Positions 47,481-61,305 are shown, counted from the first letter of the stretch. The stretch is DNA of 64,000 bases from Castor canadensis (GCF_047511655.1 NC_133391.1:124070384-124134383), one strand, 5' to 3'. Made by a program: numbers and translations. Notes: a model not told the origin generated them from the sequence alone.

Positions 47481-50400
47481 CCAAGAGAGGGTAGGAGAAG
47501 AGATGTCTCAAAGGGAAAAAGCAACATTTTACAGCAATGACACAAAGGAGATGGTTAAAAAAATTCAAATGTATTTATAATCCCAATAAATAGATAAATT
47601 TAATTACTAAAAAGCAATTCTCAAAACTGGTTAAAAAAACAAAATCCAGCTATTGGGTTTTTAAAGGAACTGACTGAAACATAAGTATACAGAAAGTTTT
47701 TAAGTAAAGGAGTAGAAAAAGTATACTAGGTAAATTGTAAATAAAATAAGGTCAGTAAGGAAATAATTATAGCTGAAAAATAAATTTTTGAAACAAAATA
47801 TACTACATGAATAAAATAGTAACGTAAACTATTTAATAACAATATGAACAACTTATTTCAGCATAATATGAAAAAAGCTACTTAATAATACAATTTACTC
47901 ATTTAATGAAAATATAAAATTTGCTTAATGATATTATGAATAATTTTCTAAAAAGATAGAATAATCCTGAACCTGTATACACTCTAACAGCATTGCATAA
48001 AAGCAAAATTTGAGGAATGTACAAGAAGAAATTGGGAAAATATTAGCTCATCACTCAGAAAGTAATAAGATCAAACAGACTAAAAATTATTAAGATAAAT
48101 AATATTCTAACTACACAATTAACAAACGTAATTCAATGGGCACACATTAAATCCTGCATGTAAAAGACAGAGACACACAAGGGAACATTTAGAACTGGAC
48201 CCCAACATTAATCTCAACAAATGTTACATGGGTGACACAACACGTATCCCATGCTCTCCCCATACTGCAATAAAATTAGAAATCTATTAATGAAGATCTG
48301 ATTTCCTAATGTCTAAGAGAAACACACTTTGATATGCTCAGCATTTCACAGATTACAACTTTCTATCCATGTTTTTGTAATTTATCTTGCCATCACCATC
48401 CTAGTTCTTCTGAGTCAAAATTAAATCCAGAATAGCAGGCTTCCTGTTGTTTACCTTTCTTTTAAGAATGGAATTGTAGGTAAGAAGGCCGACATTTTAT
48501 CAAATGTACTGCTTTCAGTTGAATAATACTTCTAGCACATGTCTTCATGGTTAAAGTATCTCATTGCTATTACATCAGTTTAATAATCTGTATTAAGAGA
48601 ATATTATTTAAAAAATATTTCTCTCATACTCAGTCTGGTCAGACTATCTGCAGTGTCAGAATCCATTTCTGAATTTGTTTTTTGTTTTTTTTCATTTGGA
48701 TGTTCTTTTCCTTACTTCTTCCTTCAATTCTGTGGGTTCCCAAATAGGTATATACCTTCAGGTCTTGAGTCCTCTTCTACTTCCTGTATCGATCTGAATC
48801 TTCTTTTTGAAGAAGATTAAAATATTAAAATACATGCTAATGTTTCATTTCTTCATAAAAAGCCACCATACTTTTTCAGCATTTCCTATGTGAGCCTAGG
48901 GTTCTAAATTTATTATTTTATTGGTTTGCCATGTTTATTTCCACCTTCAGTCCATTGGCACACTAATAACAAAGCCAGAAGTTTCTCAGCCTTCTTTTAC
49001 TTTCTTATCAGTAGAAAATTTTGGGGGTAATTTCTTCATTGTGCTACTTCCTCCTAGGAAACCACAGTATTCCCTGTAGGGTACTTTCATTTTTTAAATA
49101 CTTTCAAGCTCCATTTTCCATCATGACTCCACTACTGAAAAGTCTTATTTTCTTGGGCAAGCTCTCTCTTCAGTTTCTGTGCTTTCTATCTTTCTGTGTT
49201 TCAGTAATATCTATTTCATAAGATTGTGAAAATCAAATGAGTGAATATATTTCAAGTGCTGAGCTTAATACAAATTAGCTGCTATTAAAACAATTTGCTC
49301 TTAGCTTTTGATTTATAACCTTCTTGATTGTCTCAGTGAATCTTCTGCCAGAAACATTGCTGCAGGACTTTTTATGGCATCATCTGTCCCTTGCTTTCTG
49401 CTTCACAATCCAGGAAACTCAACTATTTCTTGACACCATTGGCAGAGCCAATGCTTACTCTGCACAAGTCAGAATCATAAAGTGGCTGAAAATATCTTAA
49501 AAAAATCTGTTCCTAAATCCTTCCATCTTCTTCCCAGCATCTCAGTCAGTAGAGATACATTTCACATCTTTTCTGACTCTCTCTGTGAATCAACAGCCAT
49601 GGATAGGCTCAAGAGCAAGTTTCAGAGTTCATAGCTAAGGTTATTTCCATAATCCTTAGAGCAGGGAGGCATCAGCTAATAGAACCCCTTTGTTCTGGGT
49701 GAATGCCAGGATCCTTTTGACATGATAATATTTGTGATGCTATAGTGTTCCAGGCTTCAAGATCAAATTAAAGTTAGCCAATTAGTAACTATGAAAGCAC
49801 AATTTCTTTTTTCATGGCTTTCTACCAGATCGTGTTATTTTACTTACTTTTTACATTGATTGCCTCCTTTAAAAATTTTCTCTAGGGTTGCTTCTATTCT
49901 GCCAAAGTCACCATCATCCCCTCTAGTATGCAAAGATTTGTGGGTTTTTGTTTTGACCTCTCTGGAGGTTCCTTGAAGGAAGAATTCTAAGGGCTTGCCT
50001 TTATGTCACCTAATGTGGAGCTCTACCAAGGTTGAGGTGGCTACAAGGGGGCTTTTGTTGAAAATATTTGAAGGCAAATATGTTAGTCACTACCACCTTG
50101 AGCAAGGGATAACAGTTGGCAGTAAATAATAGGCAAACCGAAAAGCTAGGGAAGAAAGATGGGGAGTTACTTGCTTTGAGGAGTAAGAGCTTTGCAAAAC
50201 TCTCTCGTGTTCTTGGGTATCTAATAGGCCACATATATTACCAGAGCTTGGTGAAAAAAATCTAAGGTCCAAAGCTTTCACCTCTGACCTACCTTCAGGT
50301 TCTGTTGCAAGCAGTAAGTGAACCCTAAGTCAGAGTTATAAACAGCTTAGCCAAGTGTTGAAGGCATGTGCCCTCATATACAAGAACCTATCTGCAAAGA

Positions 50401-50700
50401 TTGAGAGGTTTTATTTTGTTTTTGTTCCTGACATTTAAAAAAATTTTTGTTAAATCACTAGATAACCACTAAGCTAAAGGAACAAAGACTTTTGCGGCCA
50501 CACACAGCAAAGAATAGACTTTACAATGATAGGGTTTATTTTTTTTTTAATTTTTTTTAACAATAACAGTTTTTTAAAAAAATAAGAGCTATAGTAGTAA
50601 GAAGAAATCTTGGGGAAGTAAAATAACCTAGATTCTGGAGTTATAGTATTATAATCTTTAAGATGTCCAATTTGCAATAAAAATTATGACTCATAAAAAG
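47481..50700. other. AT-rich unassigned sequence, probably old L1-derived in part
   Basis: 47500-48300 is very AT-rich, with L1-like phrases ('ataaaattagaaatctatta'). 48300-50700 has no repeat I can name and no gene. Confidence 0.35.
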
Positions 50701-50705
50701 AAATA

Positions 50706-50786
50706 AGAAGACTGGTGGAATGGCTCAAGTGGAGAGCACCTGCCTACATGAGGCCCTGAGTTCAGACTCCAGTACTGTAAAATAAG
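50706..50786 (+). mobile_element. ID-like SINE half
   Basis: 'gactggtggaatggctcaag', 'gagcacctgcct' and 'gccctgagttcagactccag' are the tRNA-like half of the rodent dimer. Confidence 0.75.
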
Positions 50787-53700
50787 AAATTATGGCCCAT
50801 ACACAGGGGAAAAACCTGATAGAAACTGTCATGGAGAAAGTCTACACATTGAACTTACTAGACAAAGATTTTAAATCAACCATTTTCAGGATGGTCAAAA
50901 TGTAAAAAAAGTCATGTACACTGAATTACAATACCTCATCAAATAGAGAATATCAATAAAGAGACAGAGATTAGAAAAAAGGAGCAAACAGAAATCCCAG
51001 GGATGTGATCTCCCTAAGAGAACGTCCAGGAGGATTTTTGACACTCCATGACTTTCACATGCTGGTTAAGGAAACTCAATGCTATATGGGCTATGCTTAC
51101 TGTCCTGACAGTTTCCCTGGAGTTGTGAGCTCCTTTCCCTTCTTCTGTTCTCTCTAGAGTCACCTTGTTCCTGAGAGTGGAAAGCCAAGGTGTATGCTGA
51201 TGTGGGAGCTGAAGAGAAACTTGTTGAGGTACAAGTTTGCCCACATTCAGCACTGAGTAAGTCACAAAACAGTCTCACTTCTCCACATTTGCTGTTGTAA
51301 TCCATTCAACAATCATTTCTGAGTGCTTGCTCTGGGAATCAAATATGAAAAGCAATGGGTCCTATTCTCAGGTTGCTCCCATGCAGCCTGGAGAGAAATA
51401 TTCTATAGAATGAATGCAGTAAGAAGAAACATAAAATGTATAAATGCAGTAACATGTGCAGAAAACAACATGGTGTCCTGCACTTGAGCACAGCCTACCC
51501 ATGAGACAGGGGTTTGAATCCTGACACTGGAAAAAGGTCCCACCTGTCTTTACCTCAATCCCTCATTTTTCCTTATTGAAATAATAATCCATACAGACTA
51601 ATGATTATTAACAGAGAGAATATTACATCTGAGTGATGCATTTATCATTATCATCATAATTATTCATACAGACTGGTCACTATTGGCCTGCTGAAGGAAG
51701 TGATGGTAGCTTCCCAAATCTCAATTGTCTTAAGTTGGCCAGGCTCACAAAGGAGAAAGAATGTTCTGTGCAGAGGGGATGAAAGATAGTGACAAGTCTC
51801 AGGGAAATCAAGAAGATGTGCAAGAGGATGTGGGAAATGTCGGCTGGGCTAGACTGATGCAGAGACAGACTCTACCTTGAGTATATCACTTAAGAACTTT
51901 AAGATGATGAACAACACAGTCAGCTTTCATTTTTATCAAACCAACTCTGGCTGCAAAGGGGAGAATGGGTTAAGTGAGGGAGGCAGATAATCAAGGTGAC
52001 CAGTTAGGAAGCTGCTACTTCTATCCAGGCAAGGTTGGCAGAGATGGAGTAGAAGTGGTAACTGACAAGCTTTGTTGATTGAATGGATGTTGTAGGAAAA
52101 GAAAAGGAACATCAAGAAGTGACTGGGATGCTTCTAGATTGTGCTCTTAGGAGAATAAAGACCACAGGAAGAAGAGAAAATCAGGAAAGATTCTAGAAAT
52201 ACATCCTTGAGAGCTATGTAATCAACAATAGCGGGTATCATTAATTCACTATAACCAGCATTGTACTAAGTTCTAGAGACATGCTGATGTGAACTTTTTC
52301 TCAGGGGCTAATATATGAGTGGGAAGGTCAGATGCTTAATAAGTAATTATTATAAAAAGTATGATAAGTAGTGTTGTGATGGAGAAAATGCACATTAGGG
52401 TACAAAGCAAGCTTCCCTGACAATATTACTGTTCCATTTTGACTCTGAAGGATGAGGTACAACTCATTGGTTGGAGAAGAGCAATACAGGTAGAACAAAT
52501 ATGCTGTATAAAGGCTCAGAGGTGAGACAGCATTGCCCATTGATGACATGAAAGCAACTCAGGAGTACTAGAACAGGGAATTCAAGAGATGGGGAGAGAG
52601 AGAAGCAAGCAGAAACAAAGATGTAGAGGGCTTTGTAAACCTTGGAAAGGAATTTGGACCTGTATGTTGGGAATGTGTTGATAAGACTGAATTCTAGAAA
52701 AATCATGGTAGCTGCACCAAGAAGATTATGGAAAAGGAAGTGAGGCTGTTCAAAAATCAGAAGGCTTTCAGTGGCTGGGATGACAATGATGGTGGTACAC
52801 ACCAAGTGAACAGAGAACAGAGAAGATTTGGTGTTGTATACAAATAAGAATTCTTTCAAGGAGACAGAAATCACCTCAAAAAGCTCAATTGAAAGTCAGG
52901 AACTTCTTGGCTTCTGTAACTGCATCATGCAAAAGCAAGGGAGCTGCTGGGCCTCTGATGACTGGCTCGGGGGATGGAGTGCTTCCATCTTTGTACTCAT
53001 CTTGACTTATCTCTGAAAGCTAGCTGTTGACTCTTTCAGGCCTTGTAGGGAACATAACCTGATGGCTCTGAAATCACACCTTTACAGTTTCTGACAAATT
53101 CAGAATAGATTTAGAATACAGGATCCCAGGAAAAGCTGATTGGCTGGGGTTGGATCATATGTTCATACTGTGACTTAGTTCTGTGACCAAGGGGAGAGGT
53201 ACTTTGGTTACCTAAGGGAAATGCTTACGCCAGTGGTCTAGGAGGTCAGCTCTATTACCAGACCAGTGGTGGGGAGATGTTGGCAGTCCTGGGCAGACAC
53301 AAGAGGCAGTACAGGTAGGGGGATGGTAAAATTAGCTTTATTTTATGGTTGTTAGTGATGAAGGAATAGGAATGAGCGAAAGATAACATTTAGCTTGGGT
53401 GACTGAGAGAATGTGGGGGCCACTCTCTGAATCCAGAAATACAGGAATAGAAGTAGGTTTGAAGGAGAAGATAAGTTCAGTTTTGTACCTGGGGAGTCTT
53501 ACAGAGCACATGGGACATCAGATTTGAGATATCCATAGGATCTGGGGTACAGAAGAAATAGATAAGCTGGACAGAGTTTTATGAACCATTAGCATTGACA
53601 GTTCATTGCAGTCCTGGAATTGGATGTGATCTTTTTGGAAGAAAGTAGAATAAGAAAGGAGCAGGTGAGGTGAAAATCTGGGGAGAATCAACATCAAAAG

Positions 53701-53865
53701 GAGGGTGAGAGAAAACCGAGAAGCAGCAGGACAGAAGTAACCAAGAGAGAACACTATTACTATGTGAATTCTTACTCACAGTGATTGGAAGACCAAGATC
53801 AAAAAGCTGGTGGGAAAGAGGAAGAAGGAGGATGTGCCCCCTAATTGCTAAGAAACTCACAAGCA
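50787..53865. other. Unassigned sequence with an old interspersed repeat
   Basis: 51820-52060 ('caaccaactctggctgcaaa', 'gaccagttaggaagctgct'), 52440-52720 ('gcagaaacaaagatgtagag') and 53460-53540 ('cagttttgtacctgggg') look like parts of an old mammalian interspersed repeat. I recognise the text but cannot name the family. No gene is seen. Confidence 0.35.
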
Positions 53866-53868
53866 ACC

Positions 53869-55440
53869 ATATATTGACAGAATAAGTATTGTTAAAAAGT
53901 CCATATTACTAAAAATGAAATACAAATTCAATGCAATCCCCATAAAAATTCCAATTAGAAATAGAAAAAAAATCCTAAAATTCATATAGAAACACAAAAG
54001 ATCCTGAATAGGCAAAGTAATCCTGAGTGAAAAGAGCAATGCTGGGGGTGTCACAATACTTGACTTCAAACTGCACTACAGGGCCATAGTAACAAAAACA
54101 ACATGGTATGGTCACAAAAACAGACACATAGCCCAATAGAATAGAATAGAAAATCCAGAAATGAATCCAAGCAGTTATAGATGTCTGATTCTTGACAAAG
54201 GACAAACATACAATGTATATTTATATGTTGGAAAAAAAGACAGTCTTCAGCAAACAGTGCTGGGAAAACTTGATATCTATGTGCAGATGGAGGAACTAGA
54301 TCTCTATCTCTCATCCTGTACAAAAATCACCTCAAAATGGATTTAAGACCTCAACATAAGATTTGAAACTATTAGAGAGAAATATAGGGAAAACACCTTA
54401 ATATCTAAGCATACAGGCAGTGATTTTCTGAATAGAACTTTAATAGCTCAGGAGATAAGAGCAAGCATTGGCAAATGGGATTGTATAAAATGAAAACACA
54501 TGTGTACAGACAGTAAATAATTACAAAAATGAAGAGACAGCTTACAGAATGGGAGAAAATCTTTGCTAGATATTCATCAGACAAGGGATAAACATCTAGC
54601 ATATATAAAGAACTCAAAAAAAAATTAAACAACAAAAGAGCAAATAATCCAATCAATGGGCAATGGAGTAGAACAGATACTTTTCGAATGAAGAAGTACC
54701 AATAAATACACAAAAAAGTGTTCAACATCTTTAGCCATCAAGGAAATGCAAATTAAAACTGCACTGAAATTCCATCTCAGTCCAGTTAGAATGGCTACCA
54801 CCAAAAAACCAAACAAATGCTGGCTAGGATATGTGTGTGTGGGACCCTGATTCACGGTGGGTGGGAATGTAAATTAGTGCCACCACTACAGAAATCAGTA
54901 TGGAGATTCCTCAAAACATTAAAAATAGAACTTCCATATGATCATCCTTACCACTTCTGGGTTTATGCCCAAAAGAATCAAAGTCAGTTTACTATAGAGA
55001 TGCTTGTACACCTGTGTTTATCACAACACTATTCATAATAGCCAAATTATGAATTTGGTGTCCATCAATAGACGAAGGGATAAAGAAAGTATAGTATACA
55101 CACACAATGGAGTTTTCCTCAGCCATAAACAAGAATGAAATTATGTTGATGAACTGGAGATCATCAGGTTAAGGGAAAAAAACTAGTCTCACAAAGACAA
55201 ATATTATATGTTTTCTCTCATATGTGGAATGGAATCGAGAGAAAAAAATACAAAAGTCATGTAAGTAAAAGGGGGACTTACTAGGGAGGTGGAAGGGGAA
55301 GAGAAAAGGAGGAGGGGGAGGAGGGGTAAGAAAGAGTAATAAGAGTAATAGGGAAATATAAGCAAAGTACATGTATGGAAAAGTCATAATGACACACCTT
55401 ACTTTGTACAATTAAATATGCAATAATAAAAAACAAAGAA
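53869..55440 (+). mobile_element. 5'-truncated L1, ORF2 3' part and 3'UTR
   Basis: From 'caatgcaatccccataaaaa' through 'tcacaatacttgacttcaaa', 'caaggaaatgcaaattaaaa' and 'cacaatggagttttcctc' to 'atgttttctctcatatgtgg', ending 'atgcaataataaaaaac'. The frames are broken throughout. It is more diverged than 27638-28809 and lacks that element's 3'UTR. Confidence 0.85.
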
Positions 55441-56195
55441 GGAAAGGACTGTGGGAAAAGAAAACATACCAGCGAAGCAAGTGTGTAATGGGTATTGAGA
55501 TGAGTTCTAGCAGGGAGGAAGAGAGAGGAAGCACTATGGATTGGAGTAGCTAGAGAAGCAGGAAATAAATAGATGGGTAAAATAAGAATACTGGGACAGT
55601 GGCATTGGGGGAGGACTTCACATACCAGGAGCACTCAGGAGGCATGGTTAGGAATTGATGAGACTCAGGAGGCATGGTTAGGAATTGATGAGAGCTCATT
55701 TTAGGAGTGTAAGTTCAGGACAGATGAAGAAGGGCTTGAATGCCACACTACGACAACTTGAGGCAGGCTAAAATGAGGAAAAGTTCGAGACCCATAAGAA
55801 AACATATGATTTAATATTGCATTTCATACTGACCACGCTCTGGCTCAGGGACCTGGCCTGGGATCTGCCCATGCCCCTCCCCACTCATTGATTACTGGTT
55901 GGAAATCACCTAGCTTCGTCCTTCCCACAGATTAGCGCGTAAGTTTTCAAAGCAACTGAAGAAGCGAAGCACACTCTCTCTGCCTCCAGATTCTACCTGC
56001 GCCCATCATGCTCCCTTTTGTATTTCCTTCCCTAACTTTTAACAAAGTCCATTAACACCCATGTGTCCTGTGATGGATTCTTCCCCACAGGACACAAAGA
56101 ATTCGGAAGCCTTCTGATCACAAACTGCACTGTGCAGCCAACAAACTGATAATGAACTTCAGTTAGTAGGGCACCTTTACTGGTTTAAACAAAAA
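55441..56195. other. Unassigned sequence
   Basis: Contains the 30-bp tandem duplication at 55633-55692. No gene recognised. Confidence 0.4.
55633..55692. repeat. Perfect 30-bp tandem duplication
   Basis: Two identical 30-base units (actcaggaggcatggtta... to ...ttgatgag) at 55633-55662 and 55663-55692, with no third copy. Confidence 0.95.
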
Positions 56196-56199
56196 ATAG

Positions 56200-56805
56200 A
56201 AAGAGAAGGAAGGAAGGAAGGAAGGAGGGAGGGAGAGAGGAAGGAAGGGAAAGGAGGAAGGAGGGAGGGAGAGAGGAAAAGGAGGGGAGGAAAGAGAAGG
56301 AAAGAAGGAAGGAGAGAGGGAGGGAGAGAGGGAAGGGAGGGGAGGAAGGAGAAGGAAAGAAGAAAGGAGGGAGGGAGGGAGAAAGGGAAGGGAGGAAAGA
56401 GAAGGAAAGAAGGAAGGAGGGAGGAGGAAGGAAGGGAGGGGAGGAAGGAGAAGGAAAGAAGGAAGGAAGGAGGGAGGGAGAGAGAAAGGAAGGGAAAGGA
56501 GGAAGGAGGGAGGGAGAGAGGAAAAGGAGGGGAGGAAAGAGAAGGAAAGAAGGAAGGAGAGAGGGAGGGAGAGAGGGAAGGGAGGGGAGGAAGGAGAAGG
56601 AAAGAAGAAAGGAGGGAGGGAGGGAGAAAGGGAAGGGAGGAAAGAGAAGGAAAGAAGGAAGGAGGGAGGAGAAAGGAAGGGAGGGGAGGAAGGAGAAGGA
56701 AAGAAGGAAGGAAGGAGGGAGGGAGGAAAGAGAAGAAAGAAGGGAGGAGGGAGGGAGAGAGAAAGGGAGGGAGGAAGAACGAAAAGAAAAGAAAAGAAGG
56801 AACCA
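56200..56805. repeat. Polypurine GGAA/GGGA tract with ~245-bp higher-order unit
   Basis: About 600 bases of nearly pure purine on the + strand. A block starting AAGGGAAAGGAGG at 56245 recurs at 56490 with the same downstream order. The tract is therefore a duplicated ~245-bp unit on top of 4-bp repeats. The Pro/Ser/Leu open frames of up to 231 codons on the minus strand are artefacts of composition. Confidence 0.9.
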
Positions 56806-58352
56806 TTTATTTTTTCCTTGAAAGATTCCTGTGGGCCCAGTCTGTTATCTGAACTCATCTCTCTCCTGACAAGTCGTGCCCTCCTTGTTGACTTTGTTTA
56901 AAAAACCCTTAGGTATGACTCTGACACCTCTGGTCTTGGGTACAGTTCAGAAGCTTTCTCCAACAGGTAGTTGTTTTCTTTTCTTCCATCCTCTTACTTC
57001 CAGGATCGGCCCTCAGGGGCCATGTGAAACAATTCACTTCTCATGTTTGTATTCTGAGGATGCTTATAGACTTTCCACATTCCCTCAGCTCTGAGCTCAG
57101 CCAAGGTATACATGCTTAATTCCTTTAATCTCTCCCCTAAGTCACTCCCTCTGGCCCCTTAATCATCTTAATTGCTCTTCTCTGAACTGCAGCAGCTCAT
57201 TATGAGCATCTTCCTTGGGAGGCGATGAGGAACATAGCATTCCCCGCGTGGTCTCACTAGACTCATATATTACCTCCTGGTTTCATCATCCATGGCTGGA
57301 CATGTGCACCACACCCCACTGCTGTCCCCCTCCCCACAGTACCTTGGCCAGCAACTGCCTTATCTCAACAGGTTATCTTCCCATTTCCAGGTGGCCTGTT
57401 CCAAAGCTTGGAACCTGTGTTCACCACATGTTCTCCCCCAAGCTCCCATCCCAGGAGGTCTGTTACAAGGAAGGTGGCCCAGAACCAGGCTGAGTATCTG
57501 TGGAAAATTGCAGCTAAGCTTGTGTAAGTCAGCTTTGGAGAGGGAGAGGCTGCAGAGTGCCCAGAGTGAGAGGATGTCATGAGCTCCCTGGCCTGCCAGG
57601 CTGTGACAGCATTAAACAAGGTGCAGCTTGGAGGTTGCTTCTGTTTCCAATTATCCTTTTTATCTCTGCTCCAGCCCCTCTTCTTACCTAAGTGTTTTCA
57701 TAGCTCTCAGCCATTGCTATTTAGCTTTGTGAGGATAAATATGAAACCAAACAAAGTATAAATATCCGGTTTCAAGATGGGTTATCACCCTGTGACTAGA
57801 AACCCCCAGAAGCCTGGGCCTTTGAAAGCTCTAGTCTTTCTTTTTGTTTGTTTCGTTTTGTTTTAGCTTTGAAAAAAGAAAAGAGAAAATCCTCTAACCC
57901 TTTAAGGATGTGGTGGCAGAGGTTAAACTGCCTTTGAGCAAGCCAAATGTTTGGATTTCACCGAGGGTTGACATGGAAACCCACCTGAGGCTTCCTGGGG
58001 CCTCTTGGGAGGAAATAAAATCCGAGATGGATGCTCCCTAGGCTAGGGGAAGGCTAACTGGGTGGCAGGTAGGGCCGGCCTGGTTTGAGGAGCGAACTGC
58101 CCAGGGCACAGAAAAGGGACATGGAGGCGTGGGGCAGGGGTGTGGATGCCTGGAGAGACCACGGCGACCCCAGCATTTTCCAGGGCTGGGAGCAAGTTGC
58201 TTTTATCCCAAGCTTTTTGTGTGAGCAGTTTAATACACAGCAGCCGCTGGGGAAGGCTGCTGCAATGGCAAGTGCAGCTGCACTGTCTCTCTCCTAAGAT
58301 CTTAAGATTTCTTAAGGTCTCTTTGGGATTTTGAAGGCCTCCCTCTTCCATA
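56806..58352. other. Unassigned intergenic sequence
   Basis: Moderate GC and repeat-poor. It contains the 14-bp perfect palindrome AGTGCAGCTGCACT at 58271-58284. Several short frames on both strands, none recognisable. Confidence 0.4.
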
Positions 58353-58354
58353 GC

Positions 58355-58483
58355 TAAGGTTGCCAGAGAAAATTCAGCACATCCAGATCAATTTAAATAT
58401 CAGATAAACAGCGACTAATTCTGAATATAAGTATGTCCCATATATCATCTTTTGTTTGTATTGCTAAATCTAGCAACCCTAAT
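58355..58483. mobile_element. Small inverted-end repeat (MITE-like)
   Basis: The ends 'aaggttgccagagaaaattc' and 'gctaaatctagcaacccta' are imperfect inverted repeats around 'cagataaacagcgactaatt' and 'aagtatgtccca'. This resembles an old, widespread mammalian nonautonomous repeat. Confidence 0.5.
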
Positions 58484-60862
58484 TTGGTATTTCTGGCTTT
58501 TCTAGTTCCATTCCTATCCAGATAGCAACCCTCTAACACAGAAAAGGGATGGGCTGTCATGGCAGTGCTACCAGCATAATTTCCTGCCTCCTGTTGACTC
58601 CTCTAAAATTGGTACACATTGAGCAGCAGGCTAAGTCTCAGCTGTTTTCTGGAGCAATCTGGCCATCAGTGGAGAGAATCCATGGGGTTGAGAGGAGAGT
58701 GAGGGTGCAATAATTTAAGATCACCTAAAGCAGCGATTGGATTTCCAGTTGTGATCTGTTGTGACTAGTGAACAGCTGTATTCCCCTTCATTGGAGGGAT
58801 TTGCAAGATGTCTGTGGCCATGAGTCAAACAGTAATGGCCTTGGTAGATGGCAATGGTAAGAGGGGTTTACATTTGGGATTAATAGTAAACTCTCTAGGC
58901 TTTACAGATAGAAGAACGTAGTTGCCCAAATAAACTAATGTTTCCACCAGGATTGAGGACCAAACCCGCAGTGTCCTCAGCCACTTCCTAGCAAGGAGGA
59001 GCATGTCCCAACTCTGAAGTAATTTGTAATGTCCTGGGAAAACATTTTTAAAAAATGGCTATCTTAGAGACCATAAAAGGGAAAACAATTCTCGCTTTTG
59101 AAGTAATGAATACCATTTGTAGCGGAATTCCTTCAGTTTGCATTTCTGAATTGTTTCCTGATAATACGAGGCTTATAGTGCCTGTGTGGTGCCTGCTGCC
59201 TAGTAAGGAAGAGTCTTGAGGGACACTGTGGGGGTGGGGCTTACGGGGCTCTAAATGTTACTCATTCTTCTTGGAACATAAAACCAAGACTTCTTCCCAC
59301 TGGTTGGATTACTGTAGGCGTCACAGGGCCGGCCTTTCAGGCTGAGTGGAATTGTGTCACACTGTCTCCCAGCGGCCACGGTTCCTTCAGTCTCCACAAT
59401 GAAAAGGGAAAACAAGTTGATATTCCCCGTAGCACTTTGACTTGAAATGTGAATGTACCAGGAAGCACAGGTGCCATGGTGCTTTATAAGGAGATCTCAA
59501 GTGGCTCTGGGAGGACATCCCTCTGATAGGCCTAGCTCTAGGGACACTCAAAAATGCTCACTCTGCCCCAGGTGCAAGCCTTTGTGCCTTTCATCCAGGG
59601 AGGAGTGTCCCCCATTTCCAAGTGATACTGGGAGCAGCTTTAGAGAATCCTGCTTCCCAAGTGGCCAGTGACACACACACACTCTCTCTCTCTCTCTCTT
59701 TCTGTGTGTCAGGTGCTTAGTTAAGTTTGGTTAAGTTTGGGGTATCTGAAGAACTGGGTTCCCTTGTAATTCATGTCTTCAACCTATGTTTTTTGATTAC
59801 TTGCTGTGTCCAAAGCACTCTTCACCATGCTGTCAGAGAAGCAGGCTTGGGAGTCAATGTGGGATTCTGAGTCCTGGTAGGGAGGCATGTGGCAAGAGAG
59901 GAATGGCACGCAAGAGTTAGCGACAGTAAAGATGTCATGTGCCCTGCGTCTGTTGGTGTGACTGGACGGTGCAGGTGCTCAGAAAATGTTTGTTGGGCCT
60001 ACTTGAGGATGCAATATTCTGGGTAATTAACACTTCCTTATCCTGAAGCTAGCTCCTGTTCAATCATCACACTTACTTGTATGACTTTAGTAATGTTGTG
60101 TATGGAGCAAAGCTGATGTTTGTTTTTGCTTAGTTAAAAACCTTGCAGCATGGTGGGCTCAACATTCTGACCTTGTACTGTGACCACCAGGAGGGGGTCC
60201 TGTAGAACAGGCCTTATAGGAGGTAGGTGTGAGCGTACCCTGGCCCAAGGGTGGGTTTGGCTTTTCTGAAGAAATACTTTAATTTCCTTGTTGAGATGCT
60301 GTATCTCATGGAAATCTACTGTGTGATGTTTGGGGTTAGGATGAGAAGGCAAGAAGAGCGGTTAGGAGAGAATCAGTGTTCCTCAGGAGCCCTGCTGAGT
60401 AACACACTGTGGTGTCTATCCTGCGGTGTCTATCCTGTGTGCAGGATATTTACGTTTTCTTGAATAAAGTGGAAGGGCCTCTCCTTGGTTTTTGGCTGGC
60501 TGCTCACTCCCCAAAAGAATTTATGGAAAAGTTAGCCCAGGAGTTGGCATAAGAAACAATGCTACTGACTATTCAAACAATTAGATATTTATTGCATCCA
60601 GACTGCGAGACATTCCATGGTGCTCTGTGTGGTGGGAGATGGAGGAGGGAGAAGGCTGCGTCTTCCTGTTGGGAGTTTGTGGTGCGGTGGAGGATTTGAA
60701 GCTAACACAGGCAAAACAAGTACATCACAAGACAAGGAATATCCAGCAGCGCAGGAGCCTGAGTTGCTGGGAAGAGTTGGGAAGTGAGAAGGGGCTTGAG
60801 CTGATAGAACTTAAGTCACAGGCAGGCACTGGGCTAAACAGACGGGGGAGATAATTTCTGTT
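58484..60862. other. Unassigned intergenic sequence
   Basis: No gene recognised. It includes a small (AC)n(TC)n tract at 59671-59700 and a short 'tgtctatcctg' duplication at ~60413-60438. Confidence 0.4.
59671..59702. repeat. (AC)n(TC)n microsatellite
   Basis: Compound dinucleotide run. Confidence 0.9.
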
Positions 60863-60864
60863 CA

Positions 60865-60985
60865 TCTTCACGCCAGTACTGTCACTTCCTCCACTTTATC
60901 CATGAGGAAACTGGGCCTTAAAAAGCCATGTAACTCAGCTGAGATCACCCTGCAAGAAAATGGCAGATCTGAAACAAAAGCCTTT
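60865..60985 (-). mobile_element. MIR fragment, reverse
   Basis: 'ccatgaggaaactgggcctt' and 'catgtaactcagctgagatc' followed by 'gcagatctgaaac' fit a reversed MIR. Confidence 0.65.
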
Positions 60986-61305
60986 GTCTAGGGGAAGGTA
61001 GAAGATGGGTGGACGTGGTAATTTAGTATGAAAACACCATTTCCTCCCCCTCCTCTCTCCTAAAGTGGGGACTACAATGCTTCCCTTTCAGGATTGTCAG
61101 GAGATATAAATGAGAGTGGCTGTGAGAGTTTCCGTCCTGTAGGGTGCTCAGTGGGAAGTCCAACCACACTGTGGGGAGGGAGGGGGATAGAGGAAGGTGG
61201 CTTCTGCTCAGCAGCAGGAAGTAAGTTTGCAAGGGTAGTGGACACCAGTTTAGAGGACATGGAAACCTAAGAGAGAGGGTGGGGATTTTGACCTGGTATG
61301 AAGTA
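60986..61305. other. Unassigned spacer
   Basis: No recognised feature. Confidence 0.4.

Noticed and set aside
51475-51530. tRNA-like 'gggtttgaatcctgac' segment as a tRNA gene
   Set aside because: No matching A-box or cloverleaf around it; more likely a MIR-type remnant.
56163-56858. 231- and 209-codon minus-strand frames rich in Pro, Ser, Leu, Phe
   Set aside because: They are translations of the polypurine/polypyrimidine tract, which has no stops by composition; all related frames are open too.
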